A DNA stretch of 64,000 nt from Gemmatimonadota bacterium. Its GTDB lineage: Bacteria > Gemmatimonadota > Gemmatimonadetes > Palauibacterales > Palauibacteraceae. The notes below the pieces were generated by a model. That model worked only from the letters and a program-made list of their open reading frames with translations, made no database searches and was not told the DNA's origin. Below, piece by piece: positions 28,801-36,673 of the stretch; position 1 is the first letter of the stretch; the number at the start of each line of letters is the position of its first letter. A program made the position numbers and the translations under genes. The stretch spans positions 1 to 64,000 of the forward strand of contig JAJCZV010000205.1 of NCBI GenBank assembly GCA_029262175.1, in the 5' to 3' direction.

Positions 28801-29113
28801 ACCGAAGATTTCGGGGATGAGCGGGCCTACGGGACCTGGGACTGGAGGCCCAGCGGCGCCTGGCGCTCCGGCGGGTGCGGTCGGCGGCGCGAGGCCTGCA
28901 CGGGAACCGGCCTTTTCATCGGCCGGCGTCGCCTCCTCCGCCGCGATCAGGGATCTCAAGCCCGATGACAGCGGCGCGCGCGCCGCGCTCCAAAGTGGTG
29001 GCGGAACCCAATCCGGGGCCCCGGCCACAGCTGAGAAGGAACCCGGACGAAACGACCCGTGCCACTGCGGGAGCGGCAAGAAATACAAGAAGTGCCACGG
29101 CGCCGCGGGCTGA
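25796..29113 (+). CDS. secA: Preprotein translocase ATPase SecA, long form with Cys-rich insertion
   Basis: SecA drives Sec-dependent export with the SecY of this window. The 1,105-residue protein is longer than the 800-900 of E. coli. Walker A is in [13 protein letters not shown] (about residues 158-165), DEVD in IIDEVDSVL, and the helicase motif in [23 protein letters not shown]. An insertion in NBD2 carries C670, C673, C676, C704 and C710. The end has the zinc tail [13 protein letters not shown] after a Pro/Gly/Ala-rich linker. ATG 25796 behind GGAGAG gives [15 protein letters not shown]. Confidence 0.96.
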   Translation: [1105 protein letters not shown]

Positions 29114-29133
29114 ACCGGGCTCAGGCCCGTCTC

Positions 29134-29562
29134 GTGCGATCTCAGCCAGGCCGTAGGTGGCCGTCGGCTCGACTCGGGGTGACGGCGATCACGGCGGTGG
29201 CCACGCTCGGCTGTACCCCAGGGGCCGAGCCGCCTCGTCCAGACGCGCCGGCGACGCGGGCGGCGGTCGACACCGTCGAGGTGGCGCTGCTCGAGTACGC
29301 CATCGGGATGCCAACACGGATTGCCGCGGGGAACGTTGTCCTCCGTCTCAGCAACCAGGGGTTCGAACTCCACAACCTAAAAGTGTTCCCCAGCGGCGCC
29401 GACACGCCCATCTGGCAAACCGCGAGCGACATCAACCCGGGCGAAGTCGAGGTCGTGTCGGTGGACCTGGAGCCTGGCTCCTATAACGTTCGGTGCGACG
29501 TGGCCGGTCACGACACCCGCGGGATGCACCTAAACATCGAAGTCGAGGAGCGCGCTCCATGA
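29134..29562 (+). CDS. Cupredoxin-like lipoprotein
   Basis: A small (about 142 residues) predicted copper-binding protein. The N-terminus has a hydrophobic leader ending ATLGC, a lipobox, so it is probably membrane-tethered. The blue-copper pattern is visible: His in ELHNLKVF, then CDVAGHDTRGM with Cys, His and Met, as in plastocyanin/sulfocyanin-like folds. GTG 29134 is chosen because it gives a short leader; the earlier ATG lies inside secA in a different frame region. Exact electron partners are unknown; the next intact gene encodes a redox-active AhpD-like protein. Confidence 0.75.
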   Translation: MRSQPGRRWPSARLGVTAITAVATLGCTPGAEPPRPDAPATRAAVDTVEVALLEYAIGMPTRIAAGNVVLRLSNQGFELHNLKVFPSGADTPIWQTASDINPGEVEVVSVDLEPGSYNVRCDVAGHDTRGMHLNIEVEERAP

Positions 29563-29648
29563 TCGCGAGAGCCTGGCACCGAGCGACGTCGTTCGATTCC
29601 GACGAGTACGCAAACGATCTCGAAGCGACGGGCCTACCAAGGTGTTAA
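29559..29648 (+). pseudogene. Truncated antibiotic-biosynthesis-monooxygenase remnant
   Basis: An ATG overlapping the cupredoxin stop (ATGA) opens a 29-codon frame reading MIARAWHRATSFDSDEYAND and ending TGLPRC before TAA. This resembles the N-terminal strand and first helix of ABM-domain proteins (typical start MIARxWHG followed by a DEY motif), but the remaining 70 or so residues are absent. It appears to be a decayed or deleted gene. The family call rests on pattern recognition of a short stretch. Confidence 0.45.
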
Positions 29649-29667
29649 GGGAACCGGGAGAGGCCTC

Positions 29668-30222
29668 ATGACTCGAGTCGCCGGAGTCCCGTCCTCTGAG
29701 GCGGAGGGCTACGTCGGGCGAGTGTTCGAGGCCCAGGCAGAGTTGTGGGGGGCACCGTTACTGAATCATCGCGTTTACGCACGGCGCCCGGCGTTGTTCA
29801 AGGGGGTCCGAGGGATGTGGAACGCGTTGAACCACGACACGATCCTGGATGCGTCCCTGGTCGCGTTGGTCAATCGCCGCGTCGCGTCGCTAAACGGGTG
29901 CGTGTTCTGACAGGATATCAACGCGGCCGTGAGCAGCGAACTAGGGACCTCGGATGATAAGATCTTGGCCGTGGATGGGTACTTGACGAATCCGCTCTTT
30001 TCGGAAGCCGAGCGTGTCGCCCTCGAGTATGCCGACGCGATGACAAAAAGCGAACTCGACGTCTCCGACGAGCTGTTTACTCGTCTCCGAGACGTCTTTG
30101 ACGAAGAGGCCACCATCGAACTGACTGCCGTGATCGCCTGGGAGAACGCCTCGAGCAAGTTCAATCGAGCCCTCCGGGTGGGTTCTCAGGGCTTGTGGCG
30201 GGCTGAGGAGACGGCCGACTGA
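29668..30222 (+). CDS. AhpD-like (carboxymuconolactone decarboxylase family) protein, probable selenoprotein with in-frame UGA
   Basis: The frame is open from ATG 29668 to a TGA at 29908-29910 (codon 81) and continues in the same frame to the TGA at 30220-30222, for 184 residues. The product matches AhpD/CMD proteins: RRVASLNGCVF-U-QDIN in place of the usual CxxC, then SPLF-like NPLFSEAERVALEYADAMTK, DVSDELF and ELTAVIAWENASSKFNRAL. UGA sits at the second redox position of C78-V-F-U81. A ribosome-binding site GGGAGAGG precedes the ATG, and the stop overlaps the aminotransferase start (TGATG). A nonsense mutation is the alternative; see the finding. Confidence 0.8.
29927..29953 (+). promoter_or_regulatory. 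Candidate bacterial SECIS region downstream of the UGA
   Basis: In bacteria, UGA decoding as selenocysteine needs a stem-loop starting just downstream of the codon. The clearest complementarity here is CCG (29927-29929) with CGG (29951-29953), plus a G-C pair inside (GAG/CTC alternative), enclosing a loop of about 17 bases that starts 17 bases after the UGA. The stem is short and imperfect by eye, so this is only a candidate. Confidence 0.2.
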
Positions 30223-31400
30223 TGTTCTTGAGACAATTCCCGCCAATGGGGATCTACGAGACGCTCTATGCGTTTCTGGGCGCCTTCGGCACGTACATGG
30301 GCGAGCCGGGCACGCACCCGTGGAGCCAGGGCTTCCCGCGTACCGAACAGCTCCCCGACGGCCCGCCGCTACCCGATTCCGTAGCGATCAGCACCGCGGA
30401 CTTGCGCTATCCAAAGGCCTGGGGCCTTCCGGAGCTCCGCGAGTCGATTGCCCGCTATTATCGGGATGCCTATGGCGCCGATGTCTCCAGCGAGAACGTC
30501 ATGGTGTTTGCGGGCGGCCGGCCGGCCATCGTCGCGCTTCTTCTCTTTCTCGAGTCGGACATCACCGTTCGGATCGCGTCGACCGAATACACGCCGTATT
30601 ACGACATCCTCGAACGGCTAAACCGCCGGTACACGCTCGTCGAGAGCGGGGTGGAGAACGCGTTCAAGCCCTCTACCGAGGACTATGCCGGACCAGACGC
30701 CGGTCGATCTCTGATGCTCCTGAGCAACCCGTGCAATCCCACTGGCGTCACTCGCGCGGGCGCGGAGCTCGAAGCCCTGGTTCGGTCTGCGGGCCCCGAT
30801 CGCGGACTCCTGGTGGATGAGGCGTACGAGTTGTTCCACGAAGCACCGGTGAGCGCTCTCCAGTACATCCGCGATATCGACGACTCCAACATCTTCGTGA
30901 TCGGTGCGGCGACCAAAGGGCTACAGGCGCCGGGGATTCGCGTGGGTTGGGTCGTCGCCGGGCGCCAACACGTCGAGCTTCTCAGCAATTTCTCGTCCTT
31001 CGGGATGGGAGGCGTGTCGCACCCCTCCCAGCGGTACGCCGTCGCACTCTTTAAACCCGGTCGCATAGAGCTCGCGCGGTCGGCGGTGCCCGCGTTCTAC
31101 GGTTCGCAGCGCGCGCGGTACGGGGAGGCCTTCGGAGAGCTCGGGCTGGAACTGTTCTCCGGTGAGGGGGGATTCTATCACTGGTGTCGTCTCCCAGAGG
31201 GTCTGACCGCCGACGCGCTCAACCAGCGTCTGTTCGAGCAGGGGGCAGCCGTTCTCAAAGGGACGGACTGTGACATGGCGAGACGCGGGGAAGCGTCTCC
31301 TCTGGACCGGTTCTTTCGATTCTCGTTTGGGCCGCTAGCTCCCGAGTCATTCGAATCAGACGTTTCGATCCTGAGGGACGCCTTGGCGGATTTGACCTGA
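30222..31400 (+). CDS. PLP-dependent aminotransferase, class I/II fold
   Basis: A fold-type I PLP enzyme of 392 residues. Motifs seen: FAGGRPAIVALLLF near residue 92, the SNPCNPTGV loop, LLVDEAYELF with the cofactor Asp, and GAATKGLQAPGIRVGW containing the Schiff-base lysine, in which the common SxSK is AATK. The C-terminus has FRFSFGPLAPE, including the substrate Arg. It overlaps the upstream selenoprotein frame (TGATG), so the pair is probably coupled; a later start, ATG 30246, is also possible. Substrate cannot be deduced. Confidence 0.85.
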   Translation: MFLRQFPPMGIYETLYAFLGAFGTYMGEPGTHPWSQGFPRTEQLPDGPPLPDSVAISTADLRYPKAWGLPELRESIARYYRDAYGADVSSENVMVFAGGRPAIVALLLFLESDITVRIASTEYTPYYDILERLNRRYTLVESGVENAFKPSTEDYAGPDAGRSLMLLSNPCNPTGVTRAGAELEALVRSAGPDRGLLVDEAYELFHEAPVSALQYIRDIDDSNIFVIGAATKGLQAPGIRVGWVVAGRQHVELLSNFSSFGMGGVSHPSQRYAVALFKPGRIELARSAVPAFYGSQRARYGEAFGELGLELFSGEGGFYHWCRLPEGLTADALNQRLFEQGAAVLKGTDCDMARRGEASPLDRFFRFSFGPLAPESFESDVSILRDALADLT

Positions 31401-31441
31401 GACGCAGCGCTTGGGCGGTGAACCCGGGTGGTCTGATCGCG

Positions 31442-31475
31442 AGCGCCCACGAGCCGTCACCGACTCGTGGGCGTT
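31442..31475. terminator. Convergent stem-loop terminator
   Basis: CGCCCACGAG (31444-31453) pairs perfectly with CTCGTGGGCG (31464-31473) across a ten-base loop, extended by G-T and A-T pairs. It stands between the aminotransferase (+, stop 31400) and the BNR protein (-, stop 31489), so it can serve both directions. It lacks a long T-run. Confidence 0.65.
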
Positions 31476-31488
31476 GATCATCGCGGTG

Positions 31489-34400
31489 TCAGGGTCGGAT
31501 CGGAATTCGGATCGGGGCGCCCACAGCCGGTCCCACCCCCAGCTCGCTCAAGCGCGCTTCGAACGCCGGCAGACGGCCGGTGAGCAGCGCGTTGATCCGT
31601 TCGATGACCGGGGGCACTTCGTCCCAGGTCGTGTCGATGGCCCAAACTTGATCCGCGGTGGGCGGACCGGACCAGTTCTCGATTCCGCCGGTCTGCCGCC
31701 CGAGACGGTTCGCACGGCCGAGATCCTCGCCTAGCTGTTCGATCGCCTCGGATATCTCCTCGCCCTCCTTCTCGACCTCTTCCCGCTGGGCGGAGTTCAA
31801 GTCGGATTCGTCCACCAAGTCCTTGATCTCCCCCAAACGCTCGTCCATCGCGCGTAGCCGCTGGTTCGCGTCGCGCAGCGGCACGGTAAGGGCGAAGGCC
31901 CGTTGGAGCGCCCCGTCTCTCGCTACGAGATCGGCTCGCGTGGCATTTCGCCTCGGATCGCTACGCACCTCGAAGTCGACCGTTTGGGTTCGACCCTCGA
32001 CCGTCAGTCGGGCCGTGTAGGTCCCCGGCAGTACGCGGGGGGCTGCGCCGGCGCCCGCACCGCCGCCAAATCCGCCGCCGCCTCCTCCGCCCTCGGCCGT
32101 GAAGGCCGGGTCGCCCCGGAAGTCCCACACGACCTCTTGCAGACCGGCTTCATTGACGGCCTCCAACGTCCGGATCACCGCGCCACTGGCAGCCAGGATT
32201 TCGAGTTTGACGAGGTCCTCGCCTGCCTCGTCCGATCGGCGAAGCGTCCGGCCGCGCCGACCCATGTCGCTGCGGCGTCCGTCCGGTCCGAGCTCCTGGA
32301 TCATCACGCCACCACCGCCGCCTTGTTCCCCCTGGTCGGTCATCGGAGTCGCCGGCCCGATCGCTTCGCGTAGGTAGTAGCGGAGAGGGACCCCGTCGGC
32401 GGGGTTGTCCGCTAGGAACTGAGCGGGCTGGAACGGCCAGTCCATCCCCATCGACCACATCGTCGCACGCCGACTTCCAAACAGATGTGAATCGGACGCG
32501 AGGACCTGCGAGCTCATCTCCTCCAGCGGGGTGATGTCGTCCAGCACCCATACGCTACGACCATGCGTGCCGATCACGAGGTCGTTCTCACGGGGGTGAA
32601 TGACGAGGTCGTCGACGGCCACGGTGGGCATGTTGTTCTTGAGTCGGCCCCAACTTTCGCCAGCATCGATCGACACGTATAGGCCGATCTCGTTGCCGAG
32701 AAAAAGCAGATTGGGATTGTTCGGGTGCTCGCGGATCGTGTTCACCGACCAGCCGTCCGGAAGCCCCGACGTGATCGCGCGCCAAGTGCCGCCAAAGTCA
32801 TCGCTTACGTAGGCGTACGCAGCATAATCATCGTTGCGGTGTCCGTCGAACGTGACGTACACCCGGCCATCGACGGTGTGAGACGGTTCGATTCGACTCA
32901 CGTACGTGTGGAACGGGACGCCAGGGACTCGATCGATCACGTTGGTCCAGTTGGCGCCGCCATCTCGCGTGACCTGCAAGTTTCCGTCGTCCGTCCCGAC
33001 ATAAAGGACGTCGGCCGAGTGACGAGACTCGCCGAACGCGGTGAGGTTGCCGTTGCTCGAGATGCCATCGTTGCCCGACAGCGTCTCTTCGGTGACGAGC
33101 ATCCCCATGATGGGCATCGTGTCGCGATCGATCGCCTTGGTCAGATCCGGGCTCGCTTCCTCCCAGGTCGCGCCGCGATCACGGCTTCTCATCAGATGAT
33201 TGCCACCGACGTAGATCGTAGATACGTCGTGGTGCGAAATCGCGAGCGGGGCATTCCAGTTGAAGCGGTAGGAACGCGCATCCTCTCCGTCACCCTCCAT
33301 CCCCGTTGGCCGCGCGATCGGTCGCAGGGGCTGCGATTCGCGGGTCGTCACATCGATGCGCGAGACGTTCCCGCCCTGCGACTCGGCGTACATGATGTTG
33401 GGGTCGGTCGGGTCGGGGTGGTTATGGAATCCGTCGCCGAACAGTACGTGCGTCCAGTCTCGATTCCGTACACCGAAGGTCGCCTGCGTGCGGTGCGGGG
33501 CACACCAGTTGCCGTTGTCCTGGAGGCCTCCGCAAACGAAATAAGGATCGCGCATATCGACATCGATCTCGTAGAACTGACCGATCGCCATGTTCGTGAT
33601 CGCGCGCCACGTCTTCGACCCGTCGCGTGAGAAGGCCAGGCCGCCGTCGTTGCCATCGATCAGATGGTTGGAATCGTTCGGATTGATCCACAACGCATGG
33701 TGGTCGGAGTGGATCTGGTCGGTCGAGTTACCCGGCCACCACGTACGCCCACCGTCATCCGAGGCCGACTCCGCGACGCCCCCGAGGTAGATGCGCTCGG
33801 GGTTGTTGGGGTCGATACGAATCAGGGAGAAATACATGGGCCGCGGGTTCCGGTCGCTCATCATCTCCCAGCTTCTGCCGCGGTCGGTCGAACGGTAGAC
33901 GCCCGAGCCCTCCTCGGCCTCGACGACCGCATACACCAGGTTCCCATCGCGCCGATAGATGTCGAGACCGATCCGACCCAGGTCCGACGTCGGGAGGCCC
34001 TTTTCCAAACGCGTCCAGTTCTCTCCGCCATCGGTGGTTCGCCAGATCCCCGAACCGCCCCCGCCCGCCGCGTACCCAAGGCCGGTGCGCTGTCGCTGGT
34101 AGGTTGCGGCGAACAGGGTCCGAGAATCGTTCGGGTCCATGATCAGGTCGATGACACCGGTGTTCTCGTCGATGTATAGGACCTTCTCCCACGTGTTGCC
34201 GCCGTCTGTCGTGCGGTACACCCCGCGCTCCTCGTTCGGCCCCCACAGATGACCGACCGCTCCGACATAGACGATGTCCGGGTTGGACGCGTGGATCGCG
34301 ATCCGTCCGATGTGTCGCGTGTCCTCGAGTCCCTTTTGCGTCCACGTCGCGCCGGCATCGGTCGACTTGAACACGCCCATTCCCCACGGCGAGCTCTGCC

Positions 34401-34782
34401 GGTTCGCGGGCTCGCCCGTGCCGACCCACACGACGTTCGGATTCGAAGGCGCGAGCGTGACGTCGCCGATCGACGAGGTGGGTTGGTCGTCGAACACGGG
34501 GTCCCACGTCATCCCGTCGTTTACGGTCTTCCACACGCCACCGGCGCCGAGCCCGACGTAGAAGATCCGAGGGTCGTTTTCGACGACGGCGAGGTCGGCG
34601 ACCCGCCCCCCCATATTGGCAGGGCCGATGGCGCGAAGATCCAAACCCGCGACGGACGTAGCCGCCCGTTCGGAAGGCGACTGCGCTTCAAGGGTGAGCG
34701 GGCCGGCCAACGCGAGCAGGGTCAACACAGAAATCGAACTCAACCAAAGCGAAGCGGGACGCATCTTCACGTCGGGACTCAT
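31489..34782 (-). CDS. Secreted BNR/WD40-like beta-propeller protein (sortilin/VPS10-like)
   Basis: A 1,097-residue exported protein with a signal peptide (SLWLSSISVLTLLALAGPLTLEAQS). From about residue 40 to 750 it has many BNR/sialidase-type repeats (SxDxGxTW): for example STDAGATWTQ, TTDGGNTWE, TTDGGENWT, STDRGRSWE, DGGRTWW, SRDRGATWE, DGGANWT and DAGESWG. These build large propellers like those of photosystem-assembly/VPS10 proteins. Gly/Ala-rich and helical C-terminal segments follow. The start is ATG 34782, six bases after GGAGGT; an upstream ATG 34872 has no such site. Function and ligand are unknown. Confidence 0.85.
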   Translation of the reverse strand: MSPDVKMRPASLWLSSISVLTLLALAGPLTLEAQSPSERAATSVAGLDLRAIGPANMGGRVADLAVVENDPRIFYVGLGAGGVWKTVNDGMTWDPVFDDQPTSSIGDVTLAPSNPNVVWVGTGEPANRQSSPWGMGVFKSTDAGATWTQKGLEDTRHIGRIAIHASNPDIVYVGAVGHLWGPNEERGVYRTTDGGNTWEKVLYIDENTGVIDLIMDPNDSRTLFAATYQRQRTGLGYAAGGGGSGIWRTTDGGENWTRLEKGLPTSDLGRIGLDIYRRDGNLVYAVVEAEEGSGVYRSTDRGRSWEMMSDRNPRPMYFSLIRIDPNNPERIYLGGVAESASDDGGRTWWPGNSTDQIHSDHHALWINPNDSNHLIDGNDGGLAFSRDGSKTWRAITNMAIGQFYEIDVDMRDPYFVCGGLQDNGNWCAPHRTQATFGVRNRDWTHVLFGDGFHNHPDPTDPNIMYAESQGGNVSRIDVTTRESQPLRPIARPTGMEGDGEDARSYRFNWNAPLAISHHDVSTIYVGGNHLMRSRDRGATWEEASPDLTKAIDRDTMPIMGMLVTEETLSGNDGISSNGNLTAFGESRHSADVLYVGTDDGNLQVTRDGGANWTNVIDRVPGVPFHTYVSRIEPSHTVDGRVYVTFDGHRNDDYAAYAYVSDDFGGTWRAITSGLPDGWSVNTIREHPNNPNLLFLGNEIGLYVSIDAGESWGRLKNNMPTVAVDDLVIHPRENDLVIGTHGRSVWVLDDITPLEEMSSQVLASDSHLFGSRRATMWSMGMDWPFQPAQFLADNPADGVPLRYYLREAIGPATPMTDQGEQGGGGGVMIQELGPDGRRSDMGRRGRTLRRSDEAGEDLVKLEILAASGAVIRTLEAVNEAGLQEVVWDFRGDPAFTAEGGGGGGGFGGGAGAGAAPRVLPGTYTARLTVEGRTQTVDFEVRSDPRRNATRADLVARDGALQRAFALTVPLRDANQRLRAMDERLGEIKDLVDESDLNSAQREEVEKEGEEISEAIEQLGEDLGRANRLGRQTGGIENWSGPPTADQVWAIDTTWDEVPPVIERINALLTGRLPAFEARLSELGVGPAVGAPIRIPIRP

Positions 34783-34875
34783 CGCGAACCTCCAGGTGTG
34801 AACACGTTTCGCCTGCGGGTGGGCGAAATACCCCTCAGAGTGCCAGGATTGAACGGGAGGACGCAAGGTCACCCC

Positions 34876-34905
34876 TTGAGCGGGCGCCCTGCTTTGCTCT
34901 ACGAT
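34876..34905 (+). promoter_or_regulatory. Possible promoter for the gamma-glutamyltransferase gene
   Basis: TTGAGC (34876-34881) and TACGAT (34900-34905) are 18 bases apart in the 157-base divergent region, 35 bases upstream of the ATG at 34940. An AAGGAG ribosome-binding site (about 34926-34931) sits correctly in between. The match to the sigma-70 consensus is partial. Confidence 0.4.
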
Positions 34906-34939
34906 TCAGGCCTCGCCCCCTTCACAAGGAGCCAGCCTC

Positions 34940-36673
34940 ATGAAGCGACGCGACTTTCTCGCGACCTCCGCCGCGGCCGCCGCCGGCACGTCCGTGCTCG
35001 GGTGCGCCCCCAGCGAAACCTCGGCTGACGCGATCTCTGCAGCACAATGGTCTTCGGCGGAGTCTGGTCAGGCACCGGGTCTTTTGGGCACGGCCCACCA
35101 GACGGTGTGGGGCCGTCGCGGCGTGACCGCTGCCGCCGACTACTACGCATCGCTCGCCGGCACGCAGATCATGATGCAGGGCGGCAACGCCATCGACGCC
35201 ATCGTGGCCGCCGCCGCGACGCTCAACGTCGCCGAGCCCTACATGTCGGGTCTGGGGGGCTTCGGCGGCTTCATGCTGATCTACCTGGCCGAAGAGAATC
35301 GGGTCGTTGGGCTCGACGCGCTGGGTCGGGCGCCCGCGGCGTCCTCGGCCGAAACGATGACGCTGGACGACTTCGCCGAAGGGTATCGTGCGCCGATCGT
35401 TCCTGGTGCCTTCAAGGGCTGGATGGCTGCCCTGGAGCGCTATGGCACGATGAGCCTCGGCGACGTTTTCGAGCCGGCCATTCAGCTCGCCGAAGACGGG
35501 TTCGTGATCTCGAAGTTTGATGAGCTCCATACGTCGGGCGCGGTTGCAAAGCTGAGCAACTACCCTTCTACGGCCCGCATATTTCTTCCAAACGGACGTG
35601 CGCCGCGAGTCGGGGAGATTATCAAGCAACCCGAGTTGGCCGCGAGTATGCGCCACCTCGCGCGGGTGGGCGGCGAGGACTTCTACAAGGGGGAGTTGGG
35701 CGACCGGATCATCTCTTTCCTGGCGGAGAACGACGGCATCCTCACCAAGGCGGATCTCGAGGGCTTCGACGTCGAGTGGCGCGAGCCGATCACGACGTCG
35801 TTCCAAGGGCACCAACTCTACGCCATGCCTCCCGGATCGTGCGGGATGACCATGTTTCAGGTGCTCAACATCATGGATGGCTTCGATCTCGCCAACATGG
35901 ATTTATATGGGTCGGAGTTTGCGCATCTGTGGTTGGAGTCGTTCAAACTCGCCCTCATCGATGACGATCGGTACAACACCGGCAAGGACGTGGACATCCC
36001 GGTGGACCGACTGATCTCCAAGGCGTATGCGGATGAACAACGCGAGAAGATCAGCCCGACGCGGGTGGCGTCGTTCGGCGGGACCCCCTTCCCATTCCAT
36101 GGGACGACGAGCCTGTCGAGCGCGGACCGTTGGGGCAACGCGGTGGCGTTCACCCAGTCGCTCGTAAGCGTCTATGGCAGTGGAGTCATCGCGGGGGACA
36201 CGGGCATCTTTCTCAACAACGGACACACGTTCGGCTTCTCGCTCGAGGAAGGGCATACCAACTATCTCGAGGGCGGACAAAAGGCCAAGGGCGTGATGAC
36301 GCCATGTGTGGTCATGAAGGACGATAAGCTGGTCGCCGCGGTTGGGGCTGCGGGCGGCTATACGATCCCGCAGACCGTCGGGCAGACCATAACCAAGTTG
36401 ACCGTCGGCGAGATGGATATGCAGCTGGCCATCGCGTCGCCTCGAATGTTGATCAACCGAGGCGGGGGTCGAACGCCGATCCCGGAAGATTCGGTCACGT
36501 ATTTGGAGCAGGGCTTCCCGGCGCACGTTTACTCGGATCTCGCGGCCCATGGCCACCACCTCGCCGATCCGGGCAATCCAGGCGGGGTGCAGGGGGTCTA
36601 CCGTGATTCCGAGACGGGGGCGTTGGCCGGAGGGTCGGATCCCAGACGAGACGGCCACGCGATCGCGTGGTAG
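34940..36673 (+). CDS. ggt: Gamma-glutamyltransferase, Tat-exported lipoprotein type
   Basis: An Ntn-hydrolase that cleaves gamma-glutamyl bonds, for example in glutathione. The N-terminus MKRRDFLATSAAAAAGT has the RR motif of a Tat signal and the Cys in SVLGC suggests lipoprotein processing. Family signatures are QGGNAIDAIVAAAATLNV, the GLGGFGGFML loop and GTTSLSSADRWGNAVAF, whose Thr is the expected autocatalytic nucleophile. It is 577 residues, near the family norm of 530-580, and overlaps the downstream hydrolase gene by seven bases. Confidence 0.9.
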   Translation: MKRRDFLATSAAAAAGTSVLGCAPSETSADAISAAQWSSAESGQAPGLLGTAHQTVWGRRGVTAAADYYASLAGTQIMMQGGNAIDAIVAAAATLNVAEPYMSGLGGFGGFMLIYLAEENRVVGLDALGRAPAASSAETMTLDDFAEGYRAPIVPGAFKGWMAALERYGTMSLGDVFEPAIQLAEDGFVISKFDELHTSGAVAKLSNYPSTARIFLPNGRAPRVGEIIKQPELAASMRHLARVGGEDFYKGELGDRIISFLAENDGILTKADLEGFDVEWREPITTSFQGHQLYAMPPGSCGMTMFQVLNIMDGFDLANMDLYGSEFAHLWLESFKLALIDDDRYNTGKDVDIPVDRLISKAYADEQREKISPTRVASFGGTPFPFHGTTSLSSADRWGNAVAFTQSLVSVYGSGVIAGDTGIFLNNGHTFGFSLEEGHTNYLEGGQKAKGVMTPCVVMKDDKLVAAVGAAGGYTIPQTVGQTITKLTVGEMDMQLAIASPRMLINRGGGRTPIPEDSVTYLEQGFPAHVYSDLAAHGHHLADPGNPGGVQGVYRDSETGALAGGSDPRRDGHAIAW

